Source of the DNA: CAYRPO01 sp964426305 | GTDB taxonomy: Bacteria > Patescibacteriota > Saccharimonadia > Saccharimonadales > CAIOMD01 | Assembly: GCA_964426305.1 (NCBI GenBank) | Contig: CAYRPO010000006.1 | Location: forward strand, 1-24,753 | Reading direction: 5' to 3' | DNA: 24,753 bases | Shown: positions 6,360 through 15,483 of the stretch, piece by piece | Position numbering within the stretch: position 1 is the first letter of the stretch | Layout: every line of letters starts with the position of its first letter | Position numbers and translations under genes: made by a program | The notes under the pieces: model-generated | Database searches by the model: none | Told to the model about the DNA's origin: nothing | The model's input: the letters and a program-made list of their open reading frames with translations, nothing else

Positions 6360-7484
6360 ATGGCAACATACAAGGTAATTCAAGACGTTGAAGCAGAGGA
6401 CAAGATCCTTGGGCCTTTGTCGCTGAAGCAGTTTGCATTCGCAGGCGTGGCGATGGCGATTAGTTTTTTAGCATTTATGGTTGCAAAAGCTACTGTCATA
6501 TACACGGCAATCGTTTTTGTACCCCTCATAGTTCCGCCACTATTGCTAGCACTGCCGCTGGGACGTGATCAGCCGACGGATGTATGGCTGGCGGCACAGA
6601 TTCGATTTTTCTTAAAACCACGACGCCGCATATGGGATCAGAGTGGCATCAAGGATTTAGTGACGATCACCGTACCAAAGCGCATCGAACGTATCTATAC
6701 AAACGGGCTTGACCAAAACGAGGTTCGTAGTCGCCTAAAGGCACTGGCAGACACGATCGACAGTCGCGGCTGGGCAGTTAAAAATGTCAATGTGAATCTC
6801 TACAGCAATCCTGCGCATGCCAACATAAGTGACCGCCTTGTAGACCCTGCTTCACTACCCCAAACAGTACAAGCTACTGACATTCGTGCCGATGATGACA
6901 TGCTAGACCCATTTAGTAACCCAACAGCACAACATTTCGACCAGCTCGTACAACAGGCCGCACTCGATCGACGTGCTGACGCGATGGCAACGGTACAGGC
7001 CGCCAGACAACAAACAGCTAGCCAGCAGCCCGCTACCACACCTGATGATTTTTATTTTTTGCATCAGCCTCCCCAGGAACAGGTACCAAGAGATGCCACG
7101 ATGTTTGCTGCACAAGTCGTGACACCAAAAGTATCGTCAATCGAAGACAGTACTTTTTTGCATGATGATACCGCTATGAGCATTGATGAACAAGCTGCTC
7201 TAGAAGAGATCAAGAGCCATAAAAACACAGCGTATATCAATCCACATCACAAAACCCTCAAGACCACACAGCAACAGCTACAGGAAGAACAATTACGCCA
7301 GCAAGCCGTTGCGGCGCAAGAAGCAGCAGAAACTCCTGTGACACCCCCGAAGTCGCGTGCTACAATTGAATTATCACAAACCAATGATGTGAGCGTGGCA
7401 TCTATTGCAAGCATAGCGAAGCACGAGCAGACTAAACGCGAAGCGCTGAACGATGGCGACGAAGTAGTTGTATCATTACGCTAA
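6360..7484 (+). CDS. PrgI-family T4SS membrane protein
   Basis: A 374-residue protein. The first about 100 residues are the PrgI domain: YKVIQDVEAEDKILGPLSLKQ, two adjacent membrane helices (about 22-42 and 45-66), then LGRDQPTDVWLAAQIRFFLKPR. PrgI is a small membrane part of Gram-positive-type conjugation machines, placed before the VirB4 gene as here. The C-terminal 270 residues are soluble, Gln/Ala-rich and unrecognised, making the protein roughly three times the length of a stand-alone PrgI. AGAGGTG before ATG 6360 serves as ribosome binding site. It is tightly linked to the VirB6-like gene upstream. Confidence 0.88.
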   Translation: MATYKVIQDVEAEDKILGPLSLKQFAFAGVAMAISFLAFMVAKATVIYTAIVFVPLIVPPLLLALPLGRDQPTDVWLAAQIRFFLKPRRRIWDQSGIKDLVTITVPKRIERIYTNGLDQNEVRSRLKALADTIDSRGWAVKNVNVNLYSNPAHANISDRLVDPASLPQTVQATDIRADDDMLDPFSNPTAQHFDQLVQQAALDRRADAMATVQAARQQTASQQPATTPDDFYFLHQPPQEQVPRDATMFAAQVVTPKVSSIEDSTFLHDDTAMSIDEQAALEEIKSHKNTAYINPHHKTLKTTQQQLQEEQLRQQAVAAQEAAETPVTPPKSRATIELSQTNDVSVASIASIAKHEQTKREALNDGDEVVVSLR

Positions 7485-7554
7485 CATCAACAATAGGTAG
7501 GGTGGGAACTCTTGCCTAAGGCTCTATAGTCTAGAGCACCACATTCAAATACGC

Positions 7555-8445
7555 ATGGATCCACATACGCAAAACCCTTATAACCAAGCCACCCCAAGCC
7601 CAAATCAGGGGCAAGCATTTGCATACCCACAAAACCCACCGGCTAGCAATGGCATGGCATCCTACGGACAGCCCCAGGCCGTGCCTGCATCTACTAACAC
7701 AGCAGCAGCCGTACCACCACCAAGAAGTAACCCGAACAGTACCCAAAATACACTTCTCATTAGCGAAATTCGAGACGGAGTAGTGATCATGAACGACGGT
7801 AGTTTTCGTTCGGTTGTCATGCTAAAAAGTATCAATTTTGATCTCATGAGCCCCCAAGAACGAGAGAGTGTCGAATATGCGTACCAAGGTTTCTTGAATT
7901 CACTGTACTTCGAGATTCAGATTTTTGTTCGTTCTAGCCGCGTGGATATTCGACCATACATCGAAAAGCTCGACAAAATCCGCTCAGAACACGAAAACAT
8001 GCTACTTGCGTTACTCATGGAAGACTACATCGACTTTATGGCAAACCTAGCAGATCAAACAAACATCATGGATAAACGCTTTTACATAGTGATTCCGTAT
8101 TTCCCAACTGCAACTGCCCAAAAAGCAGTCGCTGCTAGCAAGAGCTTTTTTGCGAGCGCTTTTGGAAGTAAAGACGAAAAAGTCGTGATTACCGAAGCAG
8201 ACCTAGAAGCCGCCAAGACCGAGCTTCGCAACCGTGTTCAGACGGTTCTCAACGGCCTGCTACAAACTGGCGTTCAGGGACTGCCACTCGATACCCAGGA
8301 ACTCATAGAGCTATACTATGACGCGTACAATCCCGACACCGCAACAAGGCAGCAACTCAAAAATTTTGATGACCTGACGGCGCCAGTCATTACCAAGGGC
8401 GAGGGCATGGCTATACAGCCCCATATGACAAGAGAGATGACATAA
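7555..8445 (+). CDS. TraC-like domain protein (VirB4 N-terminal-like partner)
   Basis: A 296-residue soluble protein. Residues 1-65 are Pro/Gln/Asn-rich and disordered-looking. From about 65 on, ISEIRDGVVIMNDGSFRSVV and the following LNSLYFEIQIFVRSSRVD resemble the N-terminal domain that TraC/VirB4 ATPases use to dock at the membrane channel. There is no Walker motif. It ends one base before the VirB4 start, in the same operon, so it most likely works with that ATPase. The 70-base space before it (7485-7554) holds a small inverted repeat (GCTCTA...TAGAGC, 7521-7537) without a T-run; no clear ribosome binding site precedes ATG 7555. Confidence 0.8.
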   Translation: MDPHTQNPYNQATPSPNQGQAFAYPQNPPASNGMASYGQPQAVPASTNTAAAVPPPRSNPNSTQNTLLISEIRDGVVIMNDGSFRSVVMLKSINFDLMSPQERESVEYAYQGFLNSLYFEIQIFVRSSRVDIRPYIEKLDKIRSEHENMLLALLMEDYIDFMANLADQTNIMDKRFYIVIPYFPTATAQKAVAASKSFFASAFGSKDEKVVITEADLEAAKTELRNRVQTVLNGLLQTGVQGLPLDTQELIELYYDAYNPDTATRQQLKNFDDLTAPVITKGEGMAIQPHMTREMT

Positions 8446-8446
8446 C

Positions 8447-10351
8447 ATGGCATTTGGCAGAAAAAAACAACCAAAGCTCGATCCGGTCATGCTAGCCGAA
8501 CAGCAACGTATACGTGAGCAACAAGAAGTTCAGGCCGCGTTTCAAAAGGGTATCACCGCGCTACGAGATTTCATCGCACCTAGCAGTATCGAGTTTCAAA
8601 GCACACATTTTCAGATCGGCACCCGCTATGCACGAACCTATTATGTCTATGGATATCCTCGACAGGTCTACACTGGCTGGCTCAGTGGACTGGTAAATAT
8701 CGATGAGATTATGGATCTGTCGATTTATATATATCCGGTAGAAAGCCAGGTCGTCCTAGAGAACTTACGGAAAAAAGTTGGACAACTCGAGGCTGGTCTA
8801 CAAATCGACGCCGAAAAAGGACGTGTACGCGACCCAGCAAAGCAAGCCGCAATTCAAGATGCCGAGGAGCTACGCGACAAACTACAAGTTGGCGAAGAGC
8901 GATTTTTCCGATTTGGCCTGTATTTTACAATTTACGCATCGTCAACCGATGAACTTGAGTTCGTAAGCCACAAAGTAGAGTCCATGCTTGGGCAACAGCT
9001 AGTGTACAGCAAACCAGCAAGCGCTCAGCAAGAGCAAGGACTGAACAGTACGATCCCACAGTTCATGGACCAACTACGAATCAGACGCAATATGAATACT
9101 GGTGCAATCTCGACTAGTTTTCCGTTCACATCGGCAGACCTCAGTGACGACCATGGCATTCTCTATGGCATCAACATGCATAACTCCGGTTTAGTAATTT
9201 TTGACCGGTTTAGCCTAGAAAATGGCAATAGTGTCGTCTTTGCAAAAGCCGGAGCCGGTAAAAGCTTTGCAGTAAAGTTAGAGGCTTTACGCAGCATGAT
9301 GCTCGGTACAGAAGTATTTATCATAGATCCTGAAAACGAATACCAACGTATGTGTGAAGCCGTAGGCGGTGCCTACGTCAAATTGTCCCTAAACTCAACC
9401 ACGCGCATCAATCCGTTTGAGCTACCGCAAGTTGTTGACACCGACGAAGCCGACAACGCATTGCGCAGCAATCTCATCACACTTCACGGACTCTTGCGTC
9501 TCATGATGGGTGGTGCGCAAGCACAGATTCAATCAAGTGGAAGTACAGCAACCATACCAGCCCTGAGCCCCGTAGAAGAAGCAGACCTAGACGCCGCACT
9601 CATAGACACGTATGCAAAAGCAGGGATTACGAACGATCCACTTACGCATACTGCCACACCACCAACTATTGCCGACCTCTATGATACGCTCTTGCATATG
9701 GGTGGCACAGGACCGCAGCTGGCACAGCGACTGCGAAAATACACTACCGGCACGTTTGCGGGTATATTTAGCCAGCAGAGCAACATAAATATCAACAACC
9801 CGATGGTAGTGTTCAACATTCGTGACCTCGAGGATGAGCTTCGTCCCGTTGCTATGTACATAGTCTTAAACTTCATATGGAACAAGACGAAAACAGATCA
9901 AAGACGCCGCATACTAGTAGTGGACGAAGCATGGCAGTTGATGAAATACGAAGATAGCGCTAACTTCTTGTTTAGTATTGCGAAACGCTGTCGCAAGTAC
10001 AACCTTGGCCTAACGACCATCACGCAAGACGTTGAGGACTTTATGGCATCACGCATGGGAAGAGCAATCGTAGCCAATGCCAGCATGCAGCTTCTACTCA
10101 AACAGAGCACCAGTGCCGTTGACATACTCGCCGATGTATTTAAGCTCACGAGCGAAGAAAAAAAACGATTGAGCCAATTTCCTGTAGGCCAAGGGTTGTT
10201 TTTTGCCGGTCAAAGCCATGTGCATATCCAGATTTTGCCCAGCCCAACCGAAACCAGCCTGATCACTACCAATCCCGAGCAAGTTGCAGCCCTCGAGCGG
10301 GGCGAGCAGATTACCGTAAACCAGCAAGGCAGTGTTGATATACCTTTATAG
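8447..10351 (+). CDS. virB4: VirB4-type T4SS ATPase
   Basis: A 634-residue motor ATPase of type IV secretion. The N-terminal domain (about 35-210) contains FIAPSSIEFQ and RTYYVYGYPRQVYTGWL, typical of VirB4 in CPR and Gram-positive systems. The P-loop is AKAGAGKSF (residues 266-274), Walker B is RILVVDEAW (about 487-495), and the downstream GLTTITQDVEDF and ANASMQLLLKQ match the conserved motifs of the TraG/VirB4 fold. Length is slightly short for VirB4 (usually about 700-800), consistent with part of the N-terminal region being supplied by the separate TraC-like protein just upstream. The start lies one base after that gene's stop. It is the only ATPase of the machine in this window. Confidence 0.95.
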   Translation: MAFGRKKQPKLDPVMLAEQQRIREQQEVQAAFQKGITALRDFIAPSSIEFQSTHFQIGTRYARTYYVYGYPRQVYTGWLSGLVNIDEIMDLSIYIYPVESQVVLENLRKKVGQLEAGLQIDAEKGRVRDPAKQAAIQDAEELRDKLQVGEERFFRFGLYFTIYASSTDELEFVSHKVESMLGQQLVYSKPASAQQEQGLNSTIPQFMDQLRIRRNMNTGAISTSFPFTSADLSDDHGILYGINMHNSGLVIFDRFSLENGNSVVFAKAGAGKSFAVKLEALRSMMLGTEVFIIDPENEYQRMCEAVGGAYVKLSLNSTTRINPFELPQVVDTDEADNALRSNLITLHGLLRLMMGGAQAQIQSSGSTATIPALSPVEEADLDAALIDTYAKAGITNDPLTHTATPPTIADLYDTLLHMGGTGPQLAQRLRKYTTGTFAGIFSQQSNININNPMVVFNIRDLEDELRPVAMYIVLNFIWNKTKTDQRRRILVVDEAWQLMKYEDSANFLFSIAKRCRKYNLGLTTITQDVEDFMASRMGRAIVANASMQLLLKQSTSAVDILADVFKLTSEEKKRLSQFPVGQGLFFAGQSHVHIQILPSPTETSLITTNPEQVAALERGEQITVNQQGSVDIPL

Positions 10352-10369
10352 CCATGGTAAGTGAAGCTT

Positions 10370-10396
10370 TTGATACGCCGGTACGCGCTATATACT
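10370..10396 (+). promoter_or_regulatory. Possible internal promoter before the M23 gene
   Basis: TTGATA (10370-10375) and TATACT (10391-10396) each match five of six consensus bases but are separated by only 15 bases. Start of transcription would be near 10403, about 20 bases before ATG 10425, which lacks a ribosome binding site. The last three genes of the operon could be expressed separately from this site. Confidence 0.4.
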
Positions 10397-10424
10397 AGTA
10401 TATGAATGTGAGACTCAAATAGTT

Positions 10425-13418
10425 ATGCCCGTATATCAAGACGATAAAACCGAAAATGCCGATGACCAAGAGTGGCGACATCCTTACGAGGGCAAGACGC
10501 CTAGTTCCGACGAGCTCGAAAACCAATTTAATGCAGACGATGCCCAGTATCCCCTAGGGCATCCGTCGACAAAGAAAAATACCGATGACATAGAAAGTCT
10601 TGAAAATAGTTTCAACACTGGCGCTACCATACACCCCGGTCAAAGCCAGAATTCTGGGGTCTCAGAAACAGAACGTCTTAAGAATCTTGATATATTCCGA
10701 GATGACGGAAATCGAGGTACATCGAACGTAAAGCAAGCTATTCAACTGTTTAGTGCTTCGAGCACAGCCAAGAAGGGCCTGACAGCTGGCATCGCCGGGC
10801 TACTGCTGTTTGTTGGCGCCATGGGATTGGCAAGTTTCTTGAGTGTATATCAGCTAGAGCACTTCGCACAAACATTCCATAAGATTCTAGATGCCCGTTC
10901 GGAACGTATACTCAATCGGCGCGCCAACGCACATTACAAAATAGTTTTCGACGAAGACGGCAAAGGTTTATTCAAAAAAGGTAAGACCGCAAGCTGGTTA
11001 GAGCGAAAATACAGCGGAGTTGATCCAGAAAAGGTTGTCTCGTTCATGCGCGAGAACGGTAGCGATATATATGTCAACAAAAAAGGAGAAGTAGTCCTAA
11101 ACGGTGAACCAATTAGAGGAAAACTCAGTGATCAACGTTCTGTAGTCAATAAGGAATTTGAAAAAGTATTCGGTGAAAAAAACGGCCGATTCATGATGCG
11201 AGACAAGCGCTTCACTGGCTTATTAAAGTCTCTTGGTATTCAACGAACATTCTTTGAAAACTCAAAACGCAAAGTCGACAACTGGCAGCTACGAACAATC
11301 GAAAAGATACGACAGAGACAATTAGCATCTTCGTCAGGCACATTACGAACCGATCCGAATCAAGATCCAGAGAATCAAGATGAAAACACACAGAGAGCCA
11401 TGAACGAGCTTGATATTGCCGACGAAGTTGCCGCAGAACAAGAATTATTAAAAGACCCGTCCAAGGTAGGGTCTGTTGCCGATCCGTCTCTAGTCGATGA
11501 TGTATTAAAAAATGCCGATCCCGGCGCAATCATAAAAGGCGCTGTACCAGAGGCAAGTGCTATTGCTGGCTCGCTCAAGATTGATCAAGTTGGCCAGACC
11601 GCATGTTCAGCAAAAGCGTACACCAGCGCTGTTCGCAATGGCGCCGAAATACTTCGATATGCCGGGCTTATGAAGTGGGGCATGACAGTTGCTGTTGCAG
11701 CTAGTCAACAAAAGGAAGGTAAGGATGTAACAGCCGAGCAGGTAAGTGCCTTCATGGCGCTCATGAATGCACCCCTTATAAAGCCAGACGGTGAACGCGT
11801 AAAGCAGGGGCACGATGTCAGCAATTCTGGAGCCTATCAAATGCTCACCGGCAAGACCGATGCGAAGCCGACCAACACTGAACAATTTGCCGTCGACCTA
11901 TCAAAAACAGGCGGAGCAGCTGGTGCGCTAGGCAAGTTAGATAACTGGGCCGACGGTATCTTAAATACGATAACGTCATTTAGTGGCATAAATGCAAAAA
12001 CATATTGTCGAGTATCTTCAGGATGGCTCTGGCAACTCGGGAGTGCAGCTATCGGCATCGCAGTCGCTGTATTTACAGGTGGTAGTAATTTATACGCAAA
12101 TGTTGCATTTAGTGCTGTCAAAAGTGCGTTGTTTGGTGTATTGACCGAATTCCTAAAACCTATATTGGTACGTCAATTCGCTGGAGTGATCATAAACGGA
12201 TGGGAGCCGGGTGATCAAAAAATGGATGCGGCAATTACGGGTTACACCATAAAGGCACAGGCGAACAACAAGCTCATTGGCGGACATAGACTAACTAAGA
12301 GACAGGTTGCAGATATTGAATCACAGATTGCTATTGAAAGACGCGAAAAACTACAGAATGCCTCGATATATGATCGATACTTCGCCCTAAGTAATGTTGA
12401 CTCTACATCGGCGAAAATCGCTGCCAATCTCGCTAATACCACTGCATCTGGCAATACCGCAATCACAGGCACACTTGCAAATATTCCATCCTCATTCTTC
12501 AACACGTTGGCAGTTTTTAATCCACTATCTATTCGTGCAAAGGCGGCCGGGGAAACAACAACAGGAAACGAATGGCTCGTAGAAAATCCTATGGGAATCA
12601 AACAGTATGGATTTACCGATACGGAGCTAGACGAGTTTGATCCCGAAGAGAATGCAAATTTTATAGACACAGGCCACAAACAAGCCTATGATGATTGGGT
12701 TTCATTCTGTTACCCAATCGATGATGGCACAAAAGCGCTCGGTCTATATGCAGATGATAACGAAGAACAGGTGTATGAGCAGAAGTGCGAGAACAACGAT
12801 CAGCTCACACGCCGCTTTCGCATCTATAGACTTGATCGCCAACTTGCTACCAGCATAGCTTTCTTAACTGGTCAATCAGAATGTATGGATCCTGATTCCG
12901 AAGACGAAAATTGTGCATATCAATCATCAACCGACGCCCAAACGACCACTATAGATACCGCAAATATGGCTGCCGTGGATGGCTGGGCGTGGCCTGCAGA
13001 AAAGATATATGCAGGACCATGCTATGGAGGTCCTCGCGGACACGCAGGCCTGGACATCAATGTACGTGCCACAAATATTGCAGCGCAAGCTGCCCACGAC
13101 GGCGTCGTAACGAAAGTGTCTTACGACGGTGGTGCCGCGGGCAATTATTTGACCGTCAAAGTATCTGACAGCCTTTACTATTCGTATGAACATTTACGCT
13201 CTATAAGCGTAAGAGAAGGTCAAGACGTAAAGGTAGGTGATCAGTTAGGTGTGATTGGAAAAACCGGAAATGTGCAGAATGTCCGGTATGGACACTTGCA
13301 TATGGTGATTTCAACAAACGGAACCCTAGGGAGTTATGGCAACCTATCGAACACAAAAAATCCGCTTGATTATCTACCTAAGAATGCTCCGAACGGATAT
13401 GTATGCACACCAACATAA
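10425..13418 (+). CDS. Large T4SS-associated membrane protein with C-terminal M23 (LytM) endopeptidase domain
   Basis: A 997-residue protein. Residues 1-115 are acidic and disordered-looking. One membrane helix lies at about 118-140 (GIAGLLLFVGAMGLASFL). The next roughly 700 residues are unrecognised, with a hydrophobic stretch near 540-580 (WLWQLGSAAIGIAVAVFTGG). The last about 130 residues form an M23 peptidase domain with the metal and catalytic pattern HAGLD (H873, D877), YEHL (H923) and HLH (H957, H959). M23 enzymes cut peptidoglycan cross-links. The domain is probably outside the membrane, where it would open the wall for the T4SS, as PrgK-type proteins do in Gram-positive conjugation. 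The gene overlaps the following one by 16 bases. Confidence 0.85.
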   Translation: MPVYQDDKTENADDQEWRHPYEGKTPSSDELENQFNADDAQYPLGHPSTKKNTDDIESLENSFNTGATIHPGQSQNSGVSETERLKNLDIFRDDGNRGTSNVKQAIQLFSASSTAKKGLTAGIAGLLLFVGAMGLASFLSVYQLEHFAQTFHKILDARSERILNRRANAHYKIVFDEDGKGLFKKGKTASWLERKYSGVDPEKVVSFMRENGSDIYVNKKGEVVLNGEPIRGKLSDQRSVVNKEFEKVFGEKNGRFMMRDKRFTGLLKSLGIQRTFFENSKRKVDNWQLRTIEKIRQRQLASSSGTLRTDPNQDPENQDENTQRAMNELDIADEVAAEQELLKDPSKVGSVADPSLVDDVLKNADPGAIIKGAVPEASAIAGSLKIDQVGQTACSAKAYTSAVRNGAEILRYAGLMKWGMTVAVAASQQKEGKDVTAEQVSAFMALMNAPLIKPDGERVKQGHDVSNSGAYQMLTGKTDAKPTNTEQFAVDLSKTGGAAGALGKLDNWADGILNTITSFSGINAKTYCRVSSGWLWQLGSAAIGIAVAVFTGGSNLYANVAFSAVKSALFGVLTEFLKPILVRQFAGVIINGWEPGDQKMDAAITGYTIKAQANNKLIGGHRLTKRQVADIESQIAIERREKLQNASIYDRYFALSNVDSTSAKIAANLANTTASGNTAITGTLANIPSSFFNTLAVFNPLSIRAKAAGETTTGNEWLVENPMGIKQYGFTDTELDEFDPEENANFIDTGHKQAYDDWVSFCYPIDDGTKALGLYADDNEEQVYEQKCENNDQLTRRFRIYRLDRQLATSIAFLTGQSECMDPDSEDENCAYQSSTDAQTTTIDTANMAAVDGWAWPAEKIYAGPCYGGPRGHAGLDINVRATNIAAQAAHDGVVTKVSYDGGAAGNYLTVKVSDSLYYSYEHLRSISVREGQDVKVGDQLGVIGKTGNVQNVRYGHLHMVISTNGTLGSYGNLSNTKNPLDYLPKNAPNGYVCTPT

Positions 13419-14812
13419 AAATCATTCGCCGCATTACATTAGTAACGATTGCAGTCGTTGTGTTGTCGACCCAACTGACGACATCGTATGCTATTGCATC
13501 TGTAGAAGCTGAGCGCAGAGCCATCAACAAAGGTACAATATACTACGCCGAAGGCGATACCGTATGTACACAGCAAGTCACAACAAAAACAGGGACGGGT
13601 GGCCTAGATAAGACGCAGACGGCCTGGATTGGCAAGAATCAGGCCGTATACCAGAAAGTTGCTGCAAAATACGGTATACAATGGCAAATTATTGCTGCAT
13701 TACACTTTCAAGAATATAACCTCGTGAGCGACAAAAATCCAAAGAATGGCCAAGGCGTCTATCAGCTCTATTCTCTCACTACAAGTGGCAAATACAGCTT
13801 TCCATCAGGTCCAATAACTATGGATGAATTTGAGCGACAGACAGATATAGCTACTGCTTTCTTTTTAGGAAAAATTAAAAATTCACAATACGAAGATCAG
13901 ATCAAACAGGCAAAACCCGAAGCCATATGGGAGGCGTTTTATAAATACAACGGCGTTGCGCCGCGTATAACCGAAATGAATCGCGAACGAGCCGGCGTTC
14001 CATCAGATAGTGGACCTGATGCATATTGGGCTGCCTATGTTACAAATAATCTAGATGCTCAACATAAAAACATGCTGAGAGATGCGTCTGATGTTGGCGT
14101 AAACATTACACCGTCCAGCCGGGATGGTGCATATACATTCTTTCTTGCACTAGGGGGTGTTCCTGGGCAATCGTCTGGCGCAGGAGATTTTAGTTGCTCA
14201 GGGGCGACATCCATTGCATCTGGAGGTGGACCAGAGGGTTATGACCTACCTGGCGAAGGACAGTATCCGATGGCGTACTATAGTCAGAGGAACAGGGGCA
14301 CAGATAAAGCAGTTCAAGGATACTATGGTAATTTCAAATATGGTATCGGCACAATTGACGAGTGTGGATGTGGCCCAACATCGTATGCAATGGTTATATC
14401 GACTCTTACCGGACGAAAACAAACCCCTGACACCGTTGCTCAGTGGGCTGCCGATAACGATGGACAGATAGGTAATGGTCACTGCGGATCAAATCATTTC
14501 TGGGTATGGGCTGCGGCAGAAAATAAATTTGGCGTAATCGCAAAACCCATAAGTTTTGGTGACATAAAGCGTAATGTTGGCCCTGGAAAGATAGTGATGA
14601 TAGGAGTTAGTGGTGCATTCCCAGGAACTGATAGTAACACCGGTGGACACCTTATGGTATTGCGAAAAGTTTCTGCCGATAAATACTATCTAGCCGATCC
14701 TTACGCTGATGGCTGGCGTGGTGAACCAAAAGAAACAACCTCTCGTATTGCTTATAGTGAAAGTGACCTTAGGGGTTTTGTAAAATCAATTTGGGCAATG
14801 ACTGCACAATAA
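13403..14812 (+). CDS. Secreted lysozyme-like plus C39-family peptidase protein
   Basis: A 469-residue protein. A signal peptide (1-32, RRITLVTIAVVVLSTQL) is followed by a helical lysozyme/transglycosylase-like domain (about 75-190) with QWQIIAALHFQEYNL, where E104 is the candidate catalytic Glu. A Ser/Gly-rich linker (about 255-285) leads to a C39-like papain-fold domain (about 290-460) with ECGCGPTSYAM (C323), GGHLMVL (H416) and YLADPYADGW (D432), a complete Cys-His-Asp set. It probably cleaves both glycan and peptide bonds of the cell wall. Together with the M23 domain upstream, it reproduces the three activities that Gram-positive PrgK-like proteins hold in one chain. Domain calls rest on motifs; the lysozyme-like call is the weaker one. 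Confidence 0.82.
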   Translation: MHTNIKIIRRITLVTIAVVVLSTQLTTSYAIASVEAERRAINKGTIYYAEGDTVCTQQVTTKTGTGGLDKTQTAWIGKNQAVYQKVAAKYGIQWQIIAALHFQEYNLVSDKNPKNGQGVYQLYSLTTSGKYSFPSGPITMDEFERQTDIATAFFLGKIKNSQYEDQIKQAKPEAIWEAFYKYNGVAPRITEMNRERAGVPSDSGPDAYWAAYVTNNLDAQHKNMLRDASDVGVNITPSSRDGAYTFFLALGGVPGQSSGAGDFSCSGATSIASGGGPEGYDLPGEGQYPMAYYSQRNRGTDKAVQGYYGNFKYGIGTIDECGCGPTSYAMVISTLTGRKQTPDTVAQWAADNDGQIGNGHCGSNHFWVWAAAENKFGVIAKPISFGDIKRNVGPGKIVMIGVSGAFPGTDSNTGGHLMVLRKVSADKYYLADPYADGWRGEPKETTSRIAYSESDLRGFVKSIWAMTAQ

Positions 14813-15483
14813 TGCAATTCAAAAATATTCATTTATCCAGAAAAAACTTATTAATCTCTATAGGGATAATTATAGCGATCCTATTGATTGTTGGCATTTT
14901 TGCCAACAATCAATCCAGCAGAGATACTATAGAAAAACCAGCAGATTACGTCGCACCCGACGCGCCGATTACATTAGTCAACGGCAATGAGGTATTTAAT
15001 TTTCTGAAAAGTGATATTCAATTTGATGCGCTACGCAGAGACTTAAATGCATATGCGTCTACTCAATTGCATGATAAATCGGATCTCATGTTATTTACCG
15101 TCAAAAGCACCAGCACAGTTTCAGATGTAATCTTGCAAATCACTGGCACATACAACTCAGAAAAGACGGTCTATATTGTAACTGTCGAGAGGCTAGCAAA
15201 TGAGAGGCTCAAAGTAGATATCAAGGATCAAGACGGTCAGCAATCTCAGACTATTGATCTGCCAAGCAATTCAAAGGCAAATCAATTTGCAGCAACTTTG
15301 CCAATCGAAAATACTCGCTATCGCATCGACTATATAGCATCTACTAATTCTTTTATTGTGTATTATTACACTAACGATCCTAGTGCGATTGATGAAGTCG
15401 AGACCATGCTCAATAATCACGAACTAGCAAAAAGTTCCGTAGAATTTGTATACCCAAAGCAGGATCCTCAATTCGAAGACTAA
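14812..15483 (+). CDS. Membrane-anchored protein of unknown function, last gene of the T4SS operon
   Basis: ATG 14812 overlaps the previous stop (TAATG), so this start is preferred over an in-frame ATG at 14791. The protein has 223 residues: one N-terminal membrane anchor (about 13-32, LLISIGIIIAILLIVGIFA) and an outside domain of about 190 residues with mixed alpha/beta character and no Cys. I do not recognise the family. Size and one-helix topology resemble VirB8-like or other single-pass T4SS accessory proteins, but no motif supports that. Translational coupling ties it to the wall-hydrolase gene. Its stop overlaps the convergent recF stop. Confidence 0.75.
   Translation: MQFKNIHLSRKNLLISIGIIIAILLIVGIFANNQSSRDTIEKPADYVAPDAPITLVNGNEVFNFLKSDIQFDALRRDLNAYASTQLHDKSDLMLFTVKSTSTVSDVILQITGTYNSEKTVYIVTVERLANERLKVDIKDQDGQQSQTIDLPSNSKANQFAATLPIENTRYRIDYIASTNSFIVYYYTNDPSAIDEVETMLNNHELAKSSVEFVYPKQDPQFED

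Noticed and set aside
7521..7537. Terminator between the PrgI and TraC-like genes
   Set aside because: GCTCTA/TAGAGC is a weak six-pair stem with no T-run, inside what looks like one operon.
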